Positions 6,856-16,595 are shown, counted from the first letter of the stretch. The stretch: DNA of 64,000 bases from Algoriphagus sp. AK58 (GCF_014324365.1 NZ_QEIG01000007.1:186001-250000), one strand, 5' to 3'. Notes: generated from the sequence alone by a model not told the origin. Made by a program: numbers and translations.

Positions 6856-9306
6856 ATGAAAATCATCAAGTTTGGAGGTTCATCCGTAGCGAACCCCGAA
6901 AACATCAAAAAAGTCTTTGCTATCCTTCAGGACAAGCTCAGGCATCATGAAATCGCCGTTGTTTTTTCAGCTTTTGGAGGTGTTACCGAGAGCCTTCTGA
7001 CCATCGCAAGACTCGCACGGGAAGGTGACCAAGCCTATAGAGACCTTCTTCAAACCCTCGAAGAAAAGCACCTCGACATTGTCCGTCAGCTCATCGCCGT
7101 ACAAAACCAATCCACCGTCATGACCTATGTCAAGGTCCGATTCAAAGAATTGGAGGACCTTTTTCACGGGATTTATTTGATCAAGGAAAATTCTGCTCGT
7201 ACGCTGGATTATGTAGCCAGTTTTGGAGAGCGTTTGTCTGCTTTCATTCTGGCGGAAGCCATGGCCGGAAAAGGTATCAAAACGCAGTTTGTAGATGCGC
7301 GGGATGTGATCCGGACCAATGACCGCTTTGGCCAGGCCCGAGTGGATTATGAAGTAACCAACAGTTTGATCAAAGATTTTTTTGTAAAAAATGACGGAGT
7401 AAAAGTCATCACCGGATTTATAGCCTCCACGGCTAAAGGAGAAACCACGACGTTGGGCCGTTCCGGTTCGGATTACACCGCAGCGATTTTTGCCGGAGCC
7501 TTGGATGCGGATGATTTGGAAATCTGGACTGATGTCTCGGGTGTTTTGACCTCAGATCCTAAATTGGTTTATACCGCTTTTACTATTCCACAGCTGAGTT
7601 ACAATGAGGCGATGGAACTTTCGCACTTTGGTGCCAAAGTGATCTTCCCTGCCACCATGCAGCCGGCGATGAAGAAAAATATCCCGATCTACATCAAAAA
7701 CACGTTTGAGCCTGAAAATCCAGGAACACTCATCAACGGGGAGGTGAGTCACGGCGCTCTGATCAAAGGAATCAGCTCCATGTCAAATATTTCCATCGTG
7801 ACCGTACAGGGTGCGGGATTGATTGAGGGTGGAGCTACAGTAAGCCGGGTGTTCAAAGCTTTGGCCGAGGCTAAAGTCAACATCGTGTTGATTTCTCAGG
7901 CTTCTTCCGAACACAGCATTTGCTTGGCGATCAAAACTCAGGAGTCCTATTTGGCGAAGGAAGCGATCGAGAAGGAGTTTTACTACGAAATCAAATCCGG
8001 GGAAATGGACCATGTTTCCCTTCTTCACGGTTTGGCTACCGTGGCTGTAGTGGGTGAAAACATGAAGCAAAATCCGGGTGCCTCAGGACGTATGTTCCGT
8101 GCTTTGGGCCAAAACAATATCAACGTGGCAGCTATCGCTCAGGGAAGTTCGGAGCTGAACATCTCCGCAGTGATTCCTCAGCCCGATCTGCAAAAGGCTC
8201 TCAACGCCTTGCACGAGGCATTTTTCCTTTCTGAAAACAAAGTCCTACATGTATTCCTTGTGGGAACCGGCTTGATCGGCAAGGCCTTGATGAAGATGAT
8301 TGCACATCAGCAACACAAGCTGTTGAAGGATAACGAACTCGACGTGCAGATTCACGGCTTGGCCAACAGCCGATACATGGCTTTTCATGAAGATGGATTT
8401 GATCTGAAGCATCCCCACGAACTGAGTGATTCCGATCAACCCATGGATTTGGATAAGTTTATCACCCAAATGGAGGAAATGAACTTCTCCAATTCGGTCT
8501 TTGTGGATTGTACCGCAAGTCAGGATGTGGCGGATACCTATGCGCGGATTTTGGAAGCAAAAGTCGCCATCGTGACGCCAAACAAAAAGGCAAACTCCTC
8601 TTCCATGGACAACTACCGTGCGCTCAAGAGGATTGCCAAGCGTCGTGGAGTCAAATTCCTCTACGAAACCAACGTGGCAGCGGGCCTTCCGGTCATCAAT
8701 ACCTTGCAGGATTTGATGCTTTCCGGGGACAAAGTCATCCGCATTGAGGCGGTGCTTAGCGGCTCGATGAACTTTATTTTCTCCGAACTCGAAAATGGAG
8801 CGCCTTTCTCCGAAGTGGTGAAAGTAGCCAAAGAAAAAGGCTATACCGAACCCGATCCTCGGGATGACTTGAGCGGAATGGACGTGGCCAGAAAAATCCT
8901 GATTCTCGGTCGGGAAGCTGAGCAAGAACTCGAATTTGAAGATATCACCATCCAAAGCATGGTACCGGCCGACTGTCAGCACACAAAATCTGTGGATGAA
9001 TTTTTCGAAAAGTTGAAAGGCCATGATGCAGACTTCGCAAAGCTCTTGGCAGATGCCAAAGCTAAAGGAGAAAAACTTCGCTTCATGGCAACGCTTGAAG
9101 ATGGAAAAGCCAAAGTTGGATTGAAATCCTTGCCAGAATCCCATCCTTTCTCCAGTCTGAAAGGAAGTGACAACATGATCCTTTTGACCACAGATCGCTA
9201 TCATGACCGTCCGATGATCATCCGCGGACCGGGTGCTGGGGCAGATGTGACTGCTGCCGGAGTGTTTGCTGACGTGATTCGAATCGGTAACTACACTCGA
9301 GAATAA
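6856..9306 (+). CDS. thrA: Bifunctional aspartokinase/homoserine dehydrogenase, 816 aa
   Basis: Catalyses the first and third steps of the aspartate pathway to threonine. Residues 1-~290 are the aspartokinase (KFGGSSVANPENI, TTTLGRSGSDYTAAIFAGAL), ~310-460 hold two ACT-type regulatory units (GASGRMFRALGQNNINVAAI), and ~465-816 are homoserine dehydrogenase (VFLVGTGLIGKAL for NAD(P) binding, GYTEPDPRDDLSGMDVARK in the catalytic part). Length and domain order match E. coli ThrA. It overlaps thrB by one base (TAATG). Feedback by threonine is expected from the ACT units but not shown. Confidence 0.96.
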   Translation: MKIIKFGGSSVANPENIKKVFAILQDKLRHHEIAVVFSAFGGVTESLLTIARLAREGDQAYRDLLQTLEEKHLDIVRQLIAVQNQSTVMTYVKVRFKELEDLFHGIYLIKENSARTLDYVASFGERLSAFILAEAMAGKGIKTQFVDARDVIRTNDRFGQARVDYEVTNSLIKDFFVKNDGVKVITGFIASTAKGETTTLGRSGSDYTAAIFAGALDADDLEIWTDVSGVLTSDPKLVYTAFTIPQLSYNEAMELSHFGAKVIFPATMQPAMKKNIPIYIKNTFEPENPGTLINGEVSHGALIKGISSMSNISIVTVQGAGLIEGGATVSRVFKALAEAKVNIVLISQASSEHSICLAIKTQESYLAKEAIEKEFYYEIKSGEMDHVSLLHGLATVAVVGENMKQNPGASGRMFRALGQNNINVAAIAQGSSELNISAVIPQPDLQKALNALHEAFFLSENKVLHVFLVGTGLIGKALMKMIAHQQHKLLKDNELDVQIHGLANSRYMAFHEDGFDLKHPHELSDSDQPMDLDKFITQMEEMNFSNSVFVDCTASQDVADTYARILEAKVAIVTPNKKANSSSMDNYRALKRIAKRRGVKFLYETNVAAGLPVINTLQDLMLSGDKVIRIEAVLSGSMNFIFSELENGAPFSEVVKVAKEKGYTEPDPRDDLSGMDVARKILILGREAEQELEFEDITIQSMVPADCQHTKSVDEFFEKLKGHDADFAKLLADAKAKGEKLRFMATLEDGKAKVGLKSLPESHPFSSLKGSDNMILLTTDRYHDRPMIIRGPGAGADVTAAGVFADVIRIGNYTRE

Positions 9307-10235
9307 TGAACTCGGTCAGAGCTTTTGCACCGGCTACTGTCGCCAACGTGTCTTGCGGATTCGATATTCTTGGATTTGCGATCGACGCGATGGGCGATGT
9401 GGTGGAGGTAAGGGAAAAAAAGGAACCCGGATTGCAGGTTGTATCAATAACTGGCGACGGAGGGCGGTTGCCTTTTGAGGCGGAGAAAAATACCTGCGCG
9501 GTTGCCATTCAGGCCATGTTGGACGAGTTAGACCAGCAAGTCGGAATGGAAATTTACCTTGAAAAAGGTCTTCCCCTCGGTTCCGGTATGGGCTCAAGCG
9601 CGGCAAGCGCTGTGGCTGCCCTTGTCGCTGCGAATCGGATATTGGGTGAGCCTTTTGAGAAAAAGCAATTGTTGCCCTTCGCCATGGTGGCTGAGAAAGT
9701 CGCCTGCGGTGCCGGACATGCAGACAATGTCGCACCGAGTTTGCTTGGGGGATTTGTCCTGATTCGGGATTACCATCCGCTCGATGTGATCAAACTTCAC
9801 GTGCCGGAAGGCTTGCATTGCACGCTTTTGCATCCGCATTTTGAGTTGAAGACTTCCGATTCCAGGTCGGTTTTGCGGGATAACGTCTCCTTGAAGCATT
9901 CCACGATTCAGTCAGGCAATGTCGCCGGATTGATCGCAGGGCTATTTCAGGAGGATTTCGAGCTGATCGGAAGATCGCTGCGAGATGTCATCGCCGAACC
10001 GTATCGTGCTACGTTGATTCCCGGTTTTTACGAAGTAAAAGAAGCCGTCAAGGCAGCTGGAGCATTGGGTATGGGAATTTCGGGTTCGGGGCCGACGCTT
10101 TTTGCCCTTTCCAAAGGAGAAAAAACTGTGCAATCCATCATCGACGCCGCCCAGCAAGTGTATGACTCCATCGGTCTCGGTGTGGATACCTACCACTCCG
10201 CGATCAATACCCAAGGGGCTTTTGTCCTCGAATAA
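9306..10235 (+). CDS. thrB: Homoserine kinase, 309 aa
   Basis: GHMP-family kinase that phosphorylates homoserine. The ATP-binding loop GLPLGSGMGSSAASAVAAL (~89-107) and the C-terminal GMGISGSGPTLFALS loop (~258-272) are both present. Normal length. Its ATG at 9306 uses the last base of the thrA stop codon, so translation is probably coupled. Confidence 0.95.
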   Translation: MNSVRAFAPATVANVSCGFDILGFAIDAMGDVVEVREKKEPGLQVVSITGDGGRLPFEAEKNTCAVAIQAMLDELDQQVGMEIYLEKGLPLGSGMGSSAASAVAALVAANRILGEPFEKKQLLPFAMVAEKVACGAGHADNVAPSLLGGFVLIRDYHPLDVIKLHVPEGLHCTLLHPHFELKTSDSRSVLRDNVSLKHSTIQSGNVAGLIAGLFQEDFELIGRSLRDVIAEPYRATLIPGFYEVKEAVKAAGALGMGISGSGPTLFALSKGEKTVQSIIDAAQQVYDSIGLGVDTYHSAINTQGAFVLE

Positions 10236-10243
10236 CCCACGCC

Positions 10244-11542
10244 ATGAAGTACTACAGCACCAACAATCCTAATCATAAAGTTTCCCTATCCGAAGCGGTC
10301 ATCAAAGGACTCGCACCGGACAATGGGCTCTACATGCCTAAGCGGATTCCTGTTTTGCCCAAAGAACTCATCGAAAAGATGTCCGAAATGAGTTTCCGGG
10401 AAATCGGCTATGCCGTGATTGGCGCCTTGTTTTCGGAGGATTTGAGTGAAAAGCAGATCCATGAACTCGTGGATCATACGCTGACCTTTGATGCACCGAT
10501 CGTCAAGGTGGAGGAGGAGGTGTACAGTTTGGAGCTGTTTCACGGGCCGACTTTGGCGTTCAAAGACTTTGGAGCGAGGTTTTGCTCCAAGCTGATGAGC
10601 ATGCTGGTAGGGGAGCAAAGCCAAAAAGTCCGGGTGCTTGTCGCTACCTCGGGAGATACGGGAAGTGCCGTTGCCAATGGTTTTTTGGGTGTACAAGGCG
10701 TGGAGGTGATTATACTTTTTCCAAAAGGAAAAGTCAGTCCGCTTCAGGAAATGCAGTTTACCACACTCGGGCAAAACATTACCGTGTTGGAAGTGGACGG
10801 GGTGTTTGACGACTGTCAGACCTTGGTGAAGCAGGCCTTTTTGGATCCGGATTTGAATCAAAAGTTGCTTCTGACCTCTGCCAATTCGATCAACATTGCC
10901 CGATGGATTCCTCAGTGCTTGTACTACTTCTACGCCTACTCCCGATTACCAAAGGCTGGCAAAAAGGTCGTATTTGCCGTGCCAAGCGGAAATTTTGGGA
11001 ATATCGGAGCAGGGATTTTAGCCCAGCAAATGGGTTTACCGATCGACCGCTTTGTAGCAGCAACCAATGTAAACAAAGTAGTTCCGGAGTATTTGCATGG
11101 CTCACCCTTCCAAGCAAAGCCTTCGATTCCGACTGTGTCTAACTCCATGGATGTGGGAAATCCAAGCAATTTTCGAAGACTTCAGGCCCTGTATGGAAGC
11201 GATGAGGAGCTGTTTCGGGAAAATGTCAAAGGCTATTTCTACACCGACGCTCAGACTGTCGAGGCGATTCAATCAGTGCAGCCTTTGGGCTATACCCTCG
11301 ATCCGCATGGGGCAGTGGGGTATTTAGGGTTGAAAGATTTTATTTCAGAAAATCCAGGTTATGTAGGCGTATTTCTGGAGACCGCCCATCCGGGCAAATT
11401 CCGGGATGTGGTCGAGGAAGCATTGGGCGAAAAATTGGTGCTACCCGAGCGATTAGCGGCTTTTCTGCAAGGAGAAAAACAGGTGATCCCGATGGGAAAA
11501 AGCTTTGCCGAGTTTAAGGGGTTTTTGGAGGGGTTGGATTGA
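10244..11542 (+). CDS. thrC: Threonine synthase, 432 aa
   Basis: PLP enzyme converting O-phosphohomoserine to threonine. The cofactor lysine lies in HGPTLAFKDFGARF (~102-115), and the phosphate-binding ATSGDTGSAVANGF follows (~135-148). The N-terminal MKYYSTNNPNHKVSLSEAV is typical of the family. Starts 8 bases after thrB and is the last gene of the operon. Confidence 0.95.
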   Translation: MKYYSTNNPNHKVSLSEAVIKGLAPDNGLYMPKRIPVLPKELIEKMSEMSFREIGYAVIGALFSEDLSEKQIHELVDHTLTFDAPIVKVEEEVYSLELFHGPTLAFKDFGARFCSKLMSMLVGEQSQKVRVLVATSGDTGSAVANGFLGVQGVEVIILFPKGKVSPLQEMQFTTLGQNITVLEVDGVFDDCQTLVKQAFLDPDLNQKLLLTSANSINIARWIPQCLYYFYAYSRLPKAGKKVVFAVPSGNFGNIGAGILAQQMGLPIDRFVAATNVNKVVPEYLHGSPFQAKPSIPTVSNSMDVGNPSNFRRLQALYGSDEELFRENVKGYFYTDAQTVEAIQSVQPLGYTLDPHGAVGYLGLKDFISENPGYVGVFLETAHPGKFRDVVEEALGEKLVLPERLAAFLQGEKQVIPMGKSFAEFKGFLEGLD

Positions 11543-11550
11543 TGATATAA

Positions 11551-11580
11551 AAAGTGATAGTATCAAATGATACTATTAAA
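11551..11580. terminator. AT-rich hairpin between thrC and the PIN toxin gene
   Basis: Stem gatagtatc (11556-11564) and gatactatt (11569-11577) with loop aaat lies between two convergent genes; a-runs on both sides give a weak T-run in either direction. Likely a bidirectional terminator, but GC content is low. Confidence 0.4.
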
Positions 11581-11586
11581 ATACAG

Positions 11587-11991
11587 TCAAACCACCTCCC
11601 AAGGCTCAAAAACCGGGATTTGACTCGTCTTGAAATCTTTCTTGTTTCGTGTGATGATTCCTTCGAGTCCCGGAATACTGGAAGCGCAAAAATGCTGCAC
11701 TCCATCTTCCAAGTCTTTAAAATTAGAATCTAAGGCTTGTTGGATATGTGTTTTTTGAGTTGACTGTATTTCCAAAAAATTGATGAGCCGGCTGATTTTG
11801 ATTCTGCTTTCTGCTTCTCCGATTTCTTTTGAAATGATGTAATAGGTGGTCAGAATCGAGTTGTCTGAAGTCCAAAGTTCCCATTCCTTGATTCGGGATT
11901 TGTTAAGAATTTCTAAGGCATATTTTCCAAAAGGCTGCCGATTTCCCAAAAAGTCCAAGAGGATATTAGTGTCCAAAAAATACCTGTTCAT
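11587..11991 (-). CDS. PIN-domain toxin (VapC-like), 134 aa
   Basis: PIN fold ribonuclease: the first acidic residue is in MNRYFLDTNILLDFLG (Asp7), a second group is in the EIGEAESRIKIS helix region, and the third is in DLEDGVQHFCASSIPG (~94-109), followed by the usual ITRNKKDF strand. Family members cleave specific RNAs when released from the antitoxin. Its start overlaps the antitoxin stop by 4 bases (ATGA). Confidence 0.85.
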   Translation of the reverse strand: MNRYFLDTNILLDFLGNRQPFGKYALEILNKSRIKEWELWTSDNSILTTYYIISKEIGEAESRIKISRLINFLEIQSTQKTHIQQALDSNFKDLEDGVQHFCASSIPGLEGIITRNKKDFKTSQIPVFEPWEVV

Positions 11992-12239
11992 CCGCTGTGC
12001 TTTTGAATTAAAATTTCTCGAATTGCTTCTTTCTCATTCAGTTCCGAAGGTAGGTTGACCGAGCCAAAAAGCCCTTTGAACTCCTCCGGTATGTTGGCTT
12101 GCTTCAATTCTGCTTCTGCAATCTCTTTTTCCAAATATCGCTCTACCAGATCCGAAAGGCTTTTTCCGGAATTGCCCGCAAATTCCTTTGCCTTTTCGAT
12201 TACTGATTTTTCGATGGTCAAAGTTAGCTTGGTTTTCAT
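11988..12239 (-). CDS. Antitoxin of the PIN pair (DUF6364-like), 83 aa
   Basis: Begins MKTKLTLTIEKSVIEKAKEF followed by GKSLSDLVERYLEK, a ribbon-helix-helix-like opening (beta strand plus two helices) as in DUF6364 antitoxins. The C-terminal ~40 residues are the probable toxin-wrapping part. Located directly upstream of, and overlapping, the PIN gene. Probably represses its own promoter. Confidence 0.8.
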   Translation of the reverse strand: MKTKLTLTIEKSVIEKAKEFAGNSGKSLSDLVERYLEKEIAEAELKQANIPEEFKGLFGSVNLPSELNEKEAIREILIQKHSG

Positions 12240-12249
12240 TACACGTGTA
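12240..12249. promoter_or_regulatory. Palindrome at the antitoxin start, candidate operator
   Basis: The perfect 10-base palindrome tacacgtgta abuts the antitoxin start codon, and atatacgtac lies about 15 bases further out. Ribbon-helix-helix antitoxins usually bind such short palindromes. No binding is shown. Confidence 0.4.
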
Positions 12250-12360
12250 TTTTAACCTAATATACGTACAATCTCTTTTCTTGATCCTGTTTGGTAAGAA
12301 AATTTAGAAAACGATCCTTCCTTTACTATTTTCAATCCCTAACTCAAACCTAATCTAATC

Positions 12361-13443
12361 ATGCACCAATCAAGTCGTTACTTCAGCCTGCTGCTTTTGG
12401 CAGGATTTGCCGGTTCACTGGCCCAGGTAACCGCTCAGACAACCAGAGCCAATTCCACGGCTTCCAAATTTGCACATTCCCCTTTGGTGGAACATATCTA
12501 CACTGCGGATCCCTCTGCCCATGTGTTTAAGGGTAAAATTTTCATTTACCCTTCTCATGACATCGAAACTAAGGTGGCACAAGATGACATGGGTTCACAC
12601 TTTGACATGAAGGATTACCACGTTTTTTCAATGGAAAGTCCGGGAGGAACAGTTACTGATCATGGAGTTGCGCTCAAAATCGAGGATGTGCCTTGGGCAA
12701 GTCGTCAGCTTTGGGCCCCCGATGCTGCTGAAAGAAACGAGAAATATTACCTCTATTTCCCTGCAAAGGACAAACAAGACATTTTCAAAATAGGAGTAGC
12801 AGTTTCTGATCGCCCGGAAGGCCCTTTCCAAGCCGAACCTGAACCCATAGCAGGAACATTTAGTATGGATCCCTCGGCTTTTCAGGATGGAAGGGACTAT
12901 TACCTCCTTTGGGGAGGCATCTGGGGAGGACAGCTTCAATGGTATGAGGATCAAAAGCTAATAGCAGGAAGAAAAGGCCCGACCGATGGGATTCCTGCAC
13001 CGGATAAAAAAGCTCTGATGCCTTATATCGCCAAGCTTACGGACTCCATGACCGAACTGGCAGAAAAGCCTCAGGAACTTCTCATTCTTGACGAAACAGG
13101 TGCGCCCATCAGAGCAGGGGACAATGCCCGCCGATTCTTTGAGGCGGCTTGGATGCACAAGTATAACGGGAAGTATTATTTGTCTTACTCCACTGGGGAC
13201 ACGCACTTTATCGCTTATGCCATTGGAGACAGTCCTTATGGCCCATTTACCTATCAAGGAAATGTACTCGAGCCTGTTGAAGGCTGGACCAATCACCATT
13301 CGATCGTGGAATTTGAGGGGAAATGGTACCTCTTTTACCACGACACCGAACTATCTGGGAAAACCCCACTTCGGAACATCAAAATGGCAGAATTGACTCA
13401 CTTGCCTGATGGAAAAATAGAGACTATCAAACCCATGAAGTAA
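12361..13443 (+). CDS. Glycoside hydrolase family 43, 360 aa
   Basis: Signal peptide to about AQVTAQ (~21-26). The five-bladed propeller of GH43 opens with YTADPSAHVFKGKIFIYPSH, where Asp50 is the expected general base; TFSMDPSAFQDG carries the second Asp, and FEAAWMHKYNGKYYLSYS has the probable acid Glu. Members act on arabinan, xylan or galactan side chains, so an arabinofuranosidase or xylosidase role is likely but the substrate is open. It stands alone with its own terminator, near a divergent-function SGNH hydrolase that could be a carbohydrate esterase. Confidence 0.88.
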   Translation: MHQSSRYFSLLLLAGFAGSLAQVTAQTTRANSTASKFAHSPLVEHIYTADPSAHVFKGKIFIYPSHDIETKVAQDDMGSHFDMKDYHVFSMESPGGTVTDHGVALKIEDVPWASRQLWAPDAAERNEKYYLYFPAKDKQDIFKIGVAVSDRPEGPFQAEPEPIAGTFSMDPSAFQDGRDYYLLWGGIWGGQLQWYEDQKLIAGRKGPTDGIPAPDKKALMPYIAKLTDSMTELAEKPQELLILDETGAPIRAGDNARRFFEAAWMHKYNGKYYLSYSTGDTHFIAYAIGDSPYGPFTYQGNVLEPVEGWTNHHSIVEFEGKWYLFYHDTELSGKTPLRNIKMAELTHLPDGKIETIKPMK

Positions 13444-13448
13444 AGAGA

Positions 13449-13472
13449 AGCCGGTGCTAAGCCGGCTTTTTT
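13449..13472 (+). terminator. Terminator of the GH43 gene
   Basis: Stem agccgg/ccggct with a 7-base loop followed by ttttttgctttaat, starting 6 bases after the stop codon. Confidence 0.9.
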
Positions 13473-13517
13473 GCTTTAATCATCAATAGCATCCTGTGGA
13501 CCAAAGAAGTGAACCCA

Positions 13518-14447
13518 TCAAGGGGTAATCAGTTTTCGGATTTCTAGATTGATCTCAGCTACTTTTTCCTGAGCTTCTCGGATGGAAAGTCCCTCCGGAA
13601 TTCCGGGACGAAGATGTCCGGTTTCACTCAACCAAGCCAATTTTTGGATTTCCTGCCGCTGTTCGATCAAGGCGAGAATCTGATTTCCCTTGTTGAATGG
13701 AGAGAGTAGGTCTTCGATGGTTTTGGCTTCATAGACGTTTTCTCCAAGTCCAAGAAGGATGATTTTTGCCATCAAAAAGTGCCCTGACTCATCGGGATGT
13801 ATGCCATCTTTTGCGAAAGCAAATTCAGGATTTAGGCTCCGTCGATCCTCCAGTTCTTTCCGCATGGGCCAGTGGAGATCGATCACCTTCCAGTCCTTAG
13901 TATAGAGGCAGCTGACCAGCCAATCCGAGTAAATATCCAGCACATTGGCATAAGCCGCACCTTTACGCTCATCATAAACCGGGGGAGTGACATGGATGAT
14001 TTTTGCTCCTGAATGTTCTACAGCCTGATGCAACCCATCCATTCCTTTCTTGAAAGCATTAAATCGCCCCTCGTCAAAGGGCAAATAAATCCCGTCATTC
14101 ATCCCATAGTTGGCGATCACCAAATCGGGCTCGAGTCGCTCCAAAACTCGGTGCAGACGCTCCTGAAGGTCAGGCCTTGGGAATTCCCCGTTGGCATGCC
14201 CAGGTTCGGAAAGCCCCGAAACTGTTTCGCTTGGCAGGCCGACATTGATAATTTCCTGATTTTTTTCAGGGTATTTTAAAGTAAGATAAGCGTCAATGTA
14301 AGAAACAAACTTCCCGTTGTAGGTGATGCTGTTCCCAAGGAAAACAATTCGTTTGGTGTCCTCCGGGATGGAATAGACTTGGCAAAATCCGGTTGTCTGA
14401 AAACCGAAGAAAGTTAAGATTAGGAATAGAATTTTTCGGTATCTCAT
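13518..14447 (-). CDS. Exported SGNH/GDSL hydrolase, 309 aa
   Basis: Signal peptide MRYRKILFLILTFFGFQTTG ending near FCQ. SGNH blocks: Ser in VFLGNSITYNG, Asn in NYGMNDG, and Asp/His in KDGIHPDESGHF. This is a lipase/acylhydrolase fold, often acetylesterases of plant or bacterial polysaccharide. I start at the ATG 14445-14447; the longer frame to 14480 would run into the PPTase gene and hide the signal peptide. It lies 4 bases downstream of the PPTase and may be the last gene of that operon, or belong functionally with GH43. Confidence 0.82.
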   Translation of the reverse strand: MRYRKILFLILTFFGFQTTGFCQVYSIPEDTKRIVFLGNSITYNGKFVSYIDAYLTLKYPEKNQEIINVGLPSETVSGLSEPGHANGEFPRPDLQERLHRVLERLEPDLVIANYGMNDGIYLPFDEGRFNAFKKGMDGLHQAVEHSGAKIIHVTPPVYDERKGAAYANVLDIYSDWLVSCLYTKDWKVIDLHWPMRKELEDRRSLNPEFAFAKDGIHPDESGHFLMAKIILLGLGENVYEAKTIEDLLSPFNKGNQILALIEQRQEIQKLAWLSETGHLRPGIPEGLSIREAQEKVAEINLEIRKLITP

Positions 14448-14451
14448 TTGG

Positions 14452-15225
14452 TTAGGGTTTGCTAGTTGAAAAAAAATCAAAATGAGTGCATGAGAGCTTG
14501 GGATTGTTCCCCTCTACTGCAAGTGCTGCAGCAAATCCAAGGATTGGAAACAAATCTTTCACCATCCAATCTGATTTTTCTTTATTTATAGTTACGGATG
14601 AGAATTTTCCCCCGTAGCGGAAAGAGACATCACATTCTTTCAAGGGATAGGAAAGTCCTTTACCAGTGGCTTTCAAAAAGGCCTCTTTTCTAGTCCATAG
14701 TGTATAGAACCACTCTTTTTTCCGCTTTTCTCCTATCCTCTCCAAGGAAGAGATCTCCTCATTGGAATAAAATAAATTGGCAATTGGATCCAAAGCAATG
14801 TCATCCCTGATCCGTTCCACATCTATGCCGATGTTTTTGTATCGTGTTACTGCCAGAAGGGCAATTCCCTCCGAATGGGAAAGATTGAATTTTAAACTTT
14901 GGAAACCGGATTCAGACCTAAATTCAGGTTTGCCGTAATTAGAATACTCAAACAAAAGTTTTTTTGGGTCTAACCCCAAATACTGGCTCAGAATAATCCG
15001 AAGCATTCCCCGGGCAGAAATAAATCTGCTCCGATCTTTTTCAAAATAAAACCGGTTAGCCCGGTCCAATTCATCAGCAGACAGGATTTCAGTGAAGATG
15101 TTTATGTGTTCCTCTGGAAGATCAAGACGCATTTGCCAAATATGGACATCGTCAATATGAATTGGAGGTAGTGAAATTCCCTTTTGCAAATGAGTAGGTA
15201 GAAATGATAGGGGGATTGGTTTCAT
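14452..15225 (-). CDS. Sfp-type 4'-phosphopantetheinyl transferase, 257 aa
   Basis: Moves phosphopantetheine from CoA to carrier-protein serines. Magnesium and CoA motifs of the Sfp group are visible: NIGIDVERI (~131-139) and WFYTLWTRKEAFLKATGKGL (~172-191), with FNLSHSEGIALLAV before them. It abuts the P450 gene exactly (its ATG is directly next to the P450 stop codon) and very likely activates the two PKS ACPs and the NRPS PCP encoded on the opposite strand at 22155-31049. Confidence 0.92.
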   Translation of the reverse strand: MKPIPLSFLPTHLQKGISLPPIHIDDVHIWQMRLDLPEEHINIFTEILSADELDRANRFYFEKDRSRFISARGMLRIILSQYLGLDPKKLLFEYSNYGKPEFRSESGFQSLKFNLSHSEGIALLAVTRYKNIGIDVERIRDDIALDPIANLFYSNEEISSLERIGEKRKKEWFYTLWTRKEAFLKATGKGLSYPLKECDVSFRYGGKFSSVTINKEKSDWMVKDLFPILGFAAALAVEGNNPKLSCTHFDFFSTSKP

Positions 15226-16578
15226 TTACCTTTTTCTTCTGTGAATTTGCATCATCATTCCGTTTTTTGGACGGAGATTAAGTAGCTGAGCAATCTCAAC
15301 CCGGTGTTGAGAATCAAGGCTGAATTGCCATGATTGAGCAATGGAGGCGAGAACCATCACCCCTTCTAGCCAGGCATATTGTTGACCGATACAGGAGCGG
15401 GGACCTTCACTGAATGGAAAGTATTCATACTTGGGAAGTTGCCCAAGTGGGCGATCATACCAAGAATATGGGTTGAAAAGATCCGGATTTCGATGGAAAC
15501 GGGGGTCATGATGAATCAGATAAGGGCTCATCAGAACAATGGTATCGCGGGGAATTGTAAAGTTTCCTATAGAAAAATCAGTCAAAGCCTGACGAGCGAT
15601 GATGTAAATGGGAGGATAAAGCCGCATGGATTCGGCAAAAACGGATCGAGTAAATTTCAGGTTTGGATAATCTTCGATGGTTGGAAGCCGGCCTTGGAGT
15701 ACCTGTTCCAGTTCTTCGTGCAATTCGGCTTCTATTTTGGGATGTTGAGAGAGAAGGTACCAGGTCCAGGTAAGCGCGATGGAAGTCGTATCGAGTGCGG
15801 TTAAAAAAAGAGTTAAAGCTTCATCTCTGATTTGTTGATCGCTTATTCCTTCACTGTCGGTCAACTCTTCCTGAGCCTGTAGCAGTAAAGAAAGAAGATC
15901 CCCGTTTCTTAGTTTACTCTGTCTTCTTTCCTCGATAATTCTGAAAATGGTGGAATCCAAGCGAGCCTTTGCTTTGTAGAATCTAATGGTTCCAGGAAGA
16001 GGGAGCTTTAATAGGACTTCTGCAAAGGGAAGAGTGATTCTGCCAAACAGACTCATTATCTCTTCAAGAGATTGGTAGATTTCCGGTGCTTCTTGTTCAA
16101 TATCCCTGTTAAAAAGAGTTGTCCCAGCAATCCCGGTGCTGAGTTCTACCATTTCCTGCATCATATCCACTCTCATTCCATTTTCCCAACGATTCATCAG
16201 GCGTGTGCTGAATTCCGTCATAGCCGGAGCATACACATCCAGCATTTTGCGGTGAAAGGCCGGCTGAATAATTCGGGATTGGCGTTTATGAAAATCTCCC
16301 TCACTCGTCAAAAGACCCTCACCCAACAGTTCTTTAGCCATCTCCAGTGGACGGCCTTTTACAAAATTTCCTTGTTGGGTAGATAAAACTTCCCTGATGT
16401 ACTCCGGGTGATTCAGGAGTACAACCCTTAATGGCCCCATTTTAAAATGAACCACATCTCCAAATTCCTGCCCGATTTCTCTCAAAAATCCCAGACTATC
16501 TTTCCTAAATCTCAGCAAATTGGCCAAAGGAAATATAGATTTGGGACCGGGAGGGAGTTTTGGATTGGACATTGTCAT
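15226..16578 (-). CDS. Cytochrome P450, 450 aa
   Basis: Heme monooxygenase: I-helix oxygen site as ALDTTSIA (~262-269), ExxR in the K-helix as ESMRLYPP, and the heme-cysteine loop FSEGPRSCIG (~390-400). The fold resembles fatty-acid/alkane hydroxylating CYP102/CYP4-like bacterial P450s. No redox partner gene is nearby. Second gene of the unit headed by the fused thiolase, so it probably oxidises the cluster product or a fatty precursor. Confidence 0.9.
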   Translation of the reverse strand: MTMSNPKLPPGPKSIFPLANLLRFRKDSLGFLREIGQEFGDVVHFKMGPLRVVLLNHPEYIREVLSTQQGNFVKGRPLEMAKELLGEGLLTSEGDFHKRQSRIIQPAFHRKMLDVYAPAMTEFSTRLMNRWENGMRVDMMQEMVELSTGIAGTTLFNRDIEQEAPEIYQSLEEIMSLFGRITLPFAEVLLKLPLPGTIRFYKAKARLDSTIFRIIEERRQSKLRNGDLLSLLLQAQEELTDSEGISDQQIRDEALTLFLTALDTTSIALTWTWYLLSQHPKIEAELHEELEQVLQGRLPTIEDYPNLKFTRSVFAESMRLYPPIYIIARQALTDFSIGNFTIPRDTIVLMSPYLIHHDPRFHRNPDLFNPYSWYDRPLGQLPKYEYFPFSEGPRSCIGQQYAWLEGVMVLASIAQSWQFSLDSQHRVEIAQLLNLRPKNGMMMQIHRRKR

Positions 16579-16595
16579 TCGGATTTTTTAAAGAT

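Noticed and set aside
8245..9204. 319-residue open frame antisense to thrA
   Set aside because: Mirror frame of a conserved gene, with composition rich in His, Phe and Cys and no recognisable domain.
10286..10861. 191-residue open frame antisense to thrC
   Set aside because: Fully inside thrC, with no start context or domain.
14113..14480. Longer start of the SGNH hydrolase at 14480
   Set aside because: It would overlap the PPTase coding end and place 11 residues before the signal peptide; the ATG at 14447 fits better.
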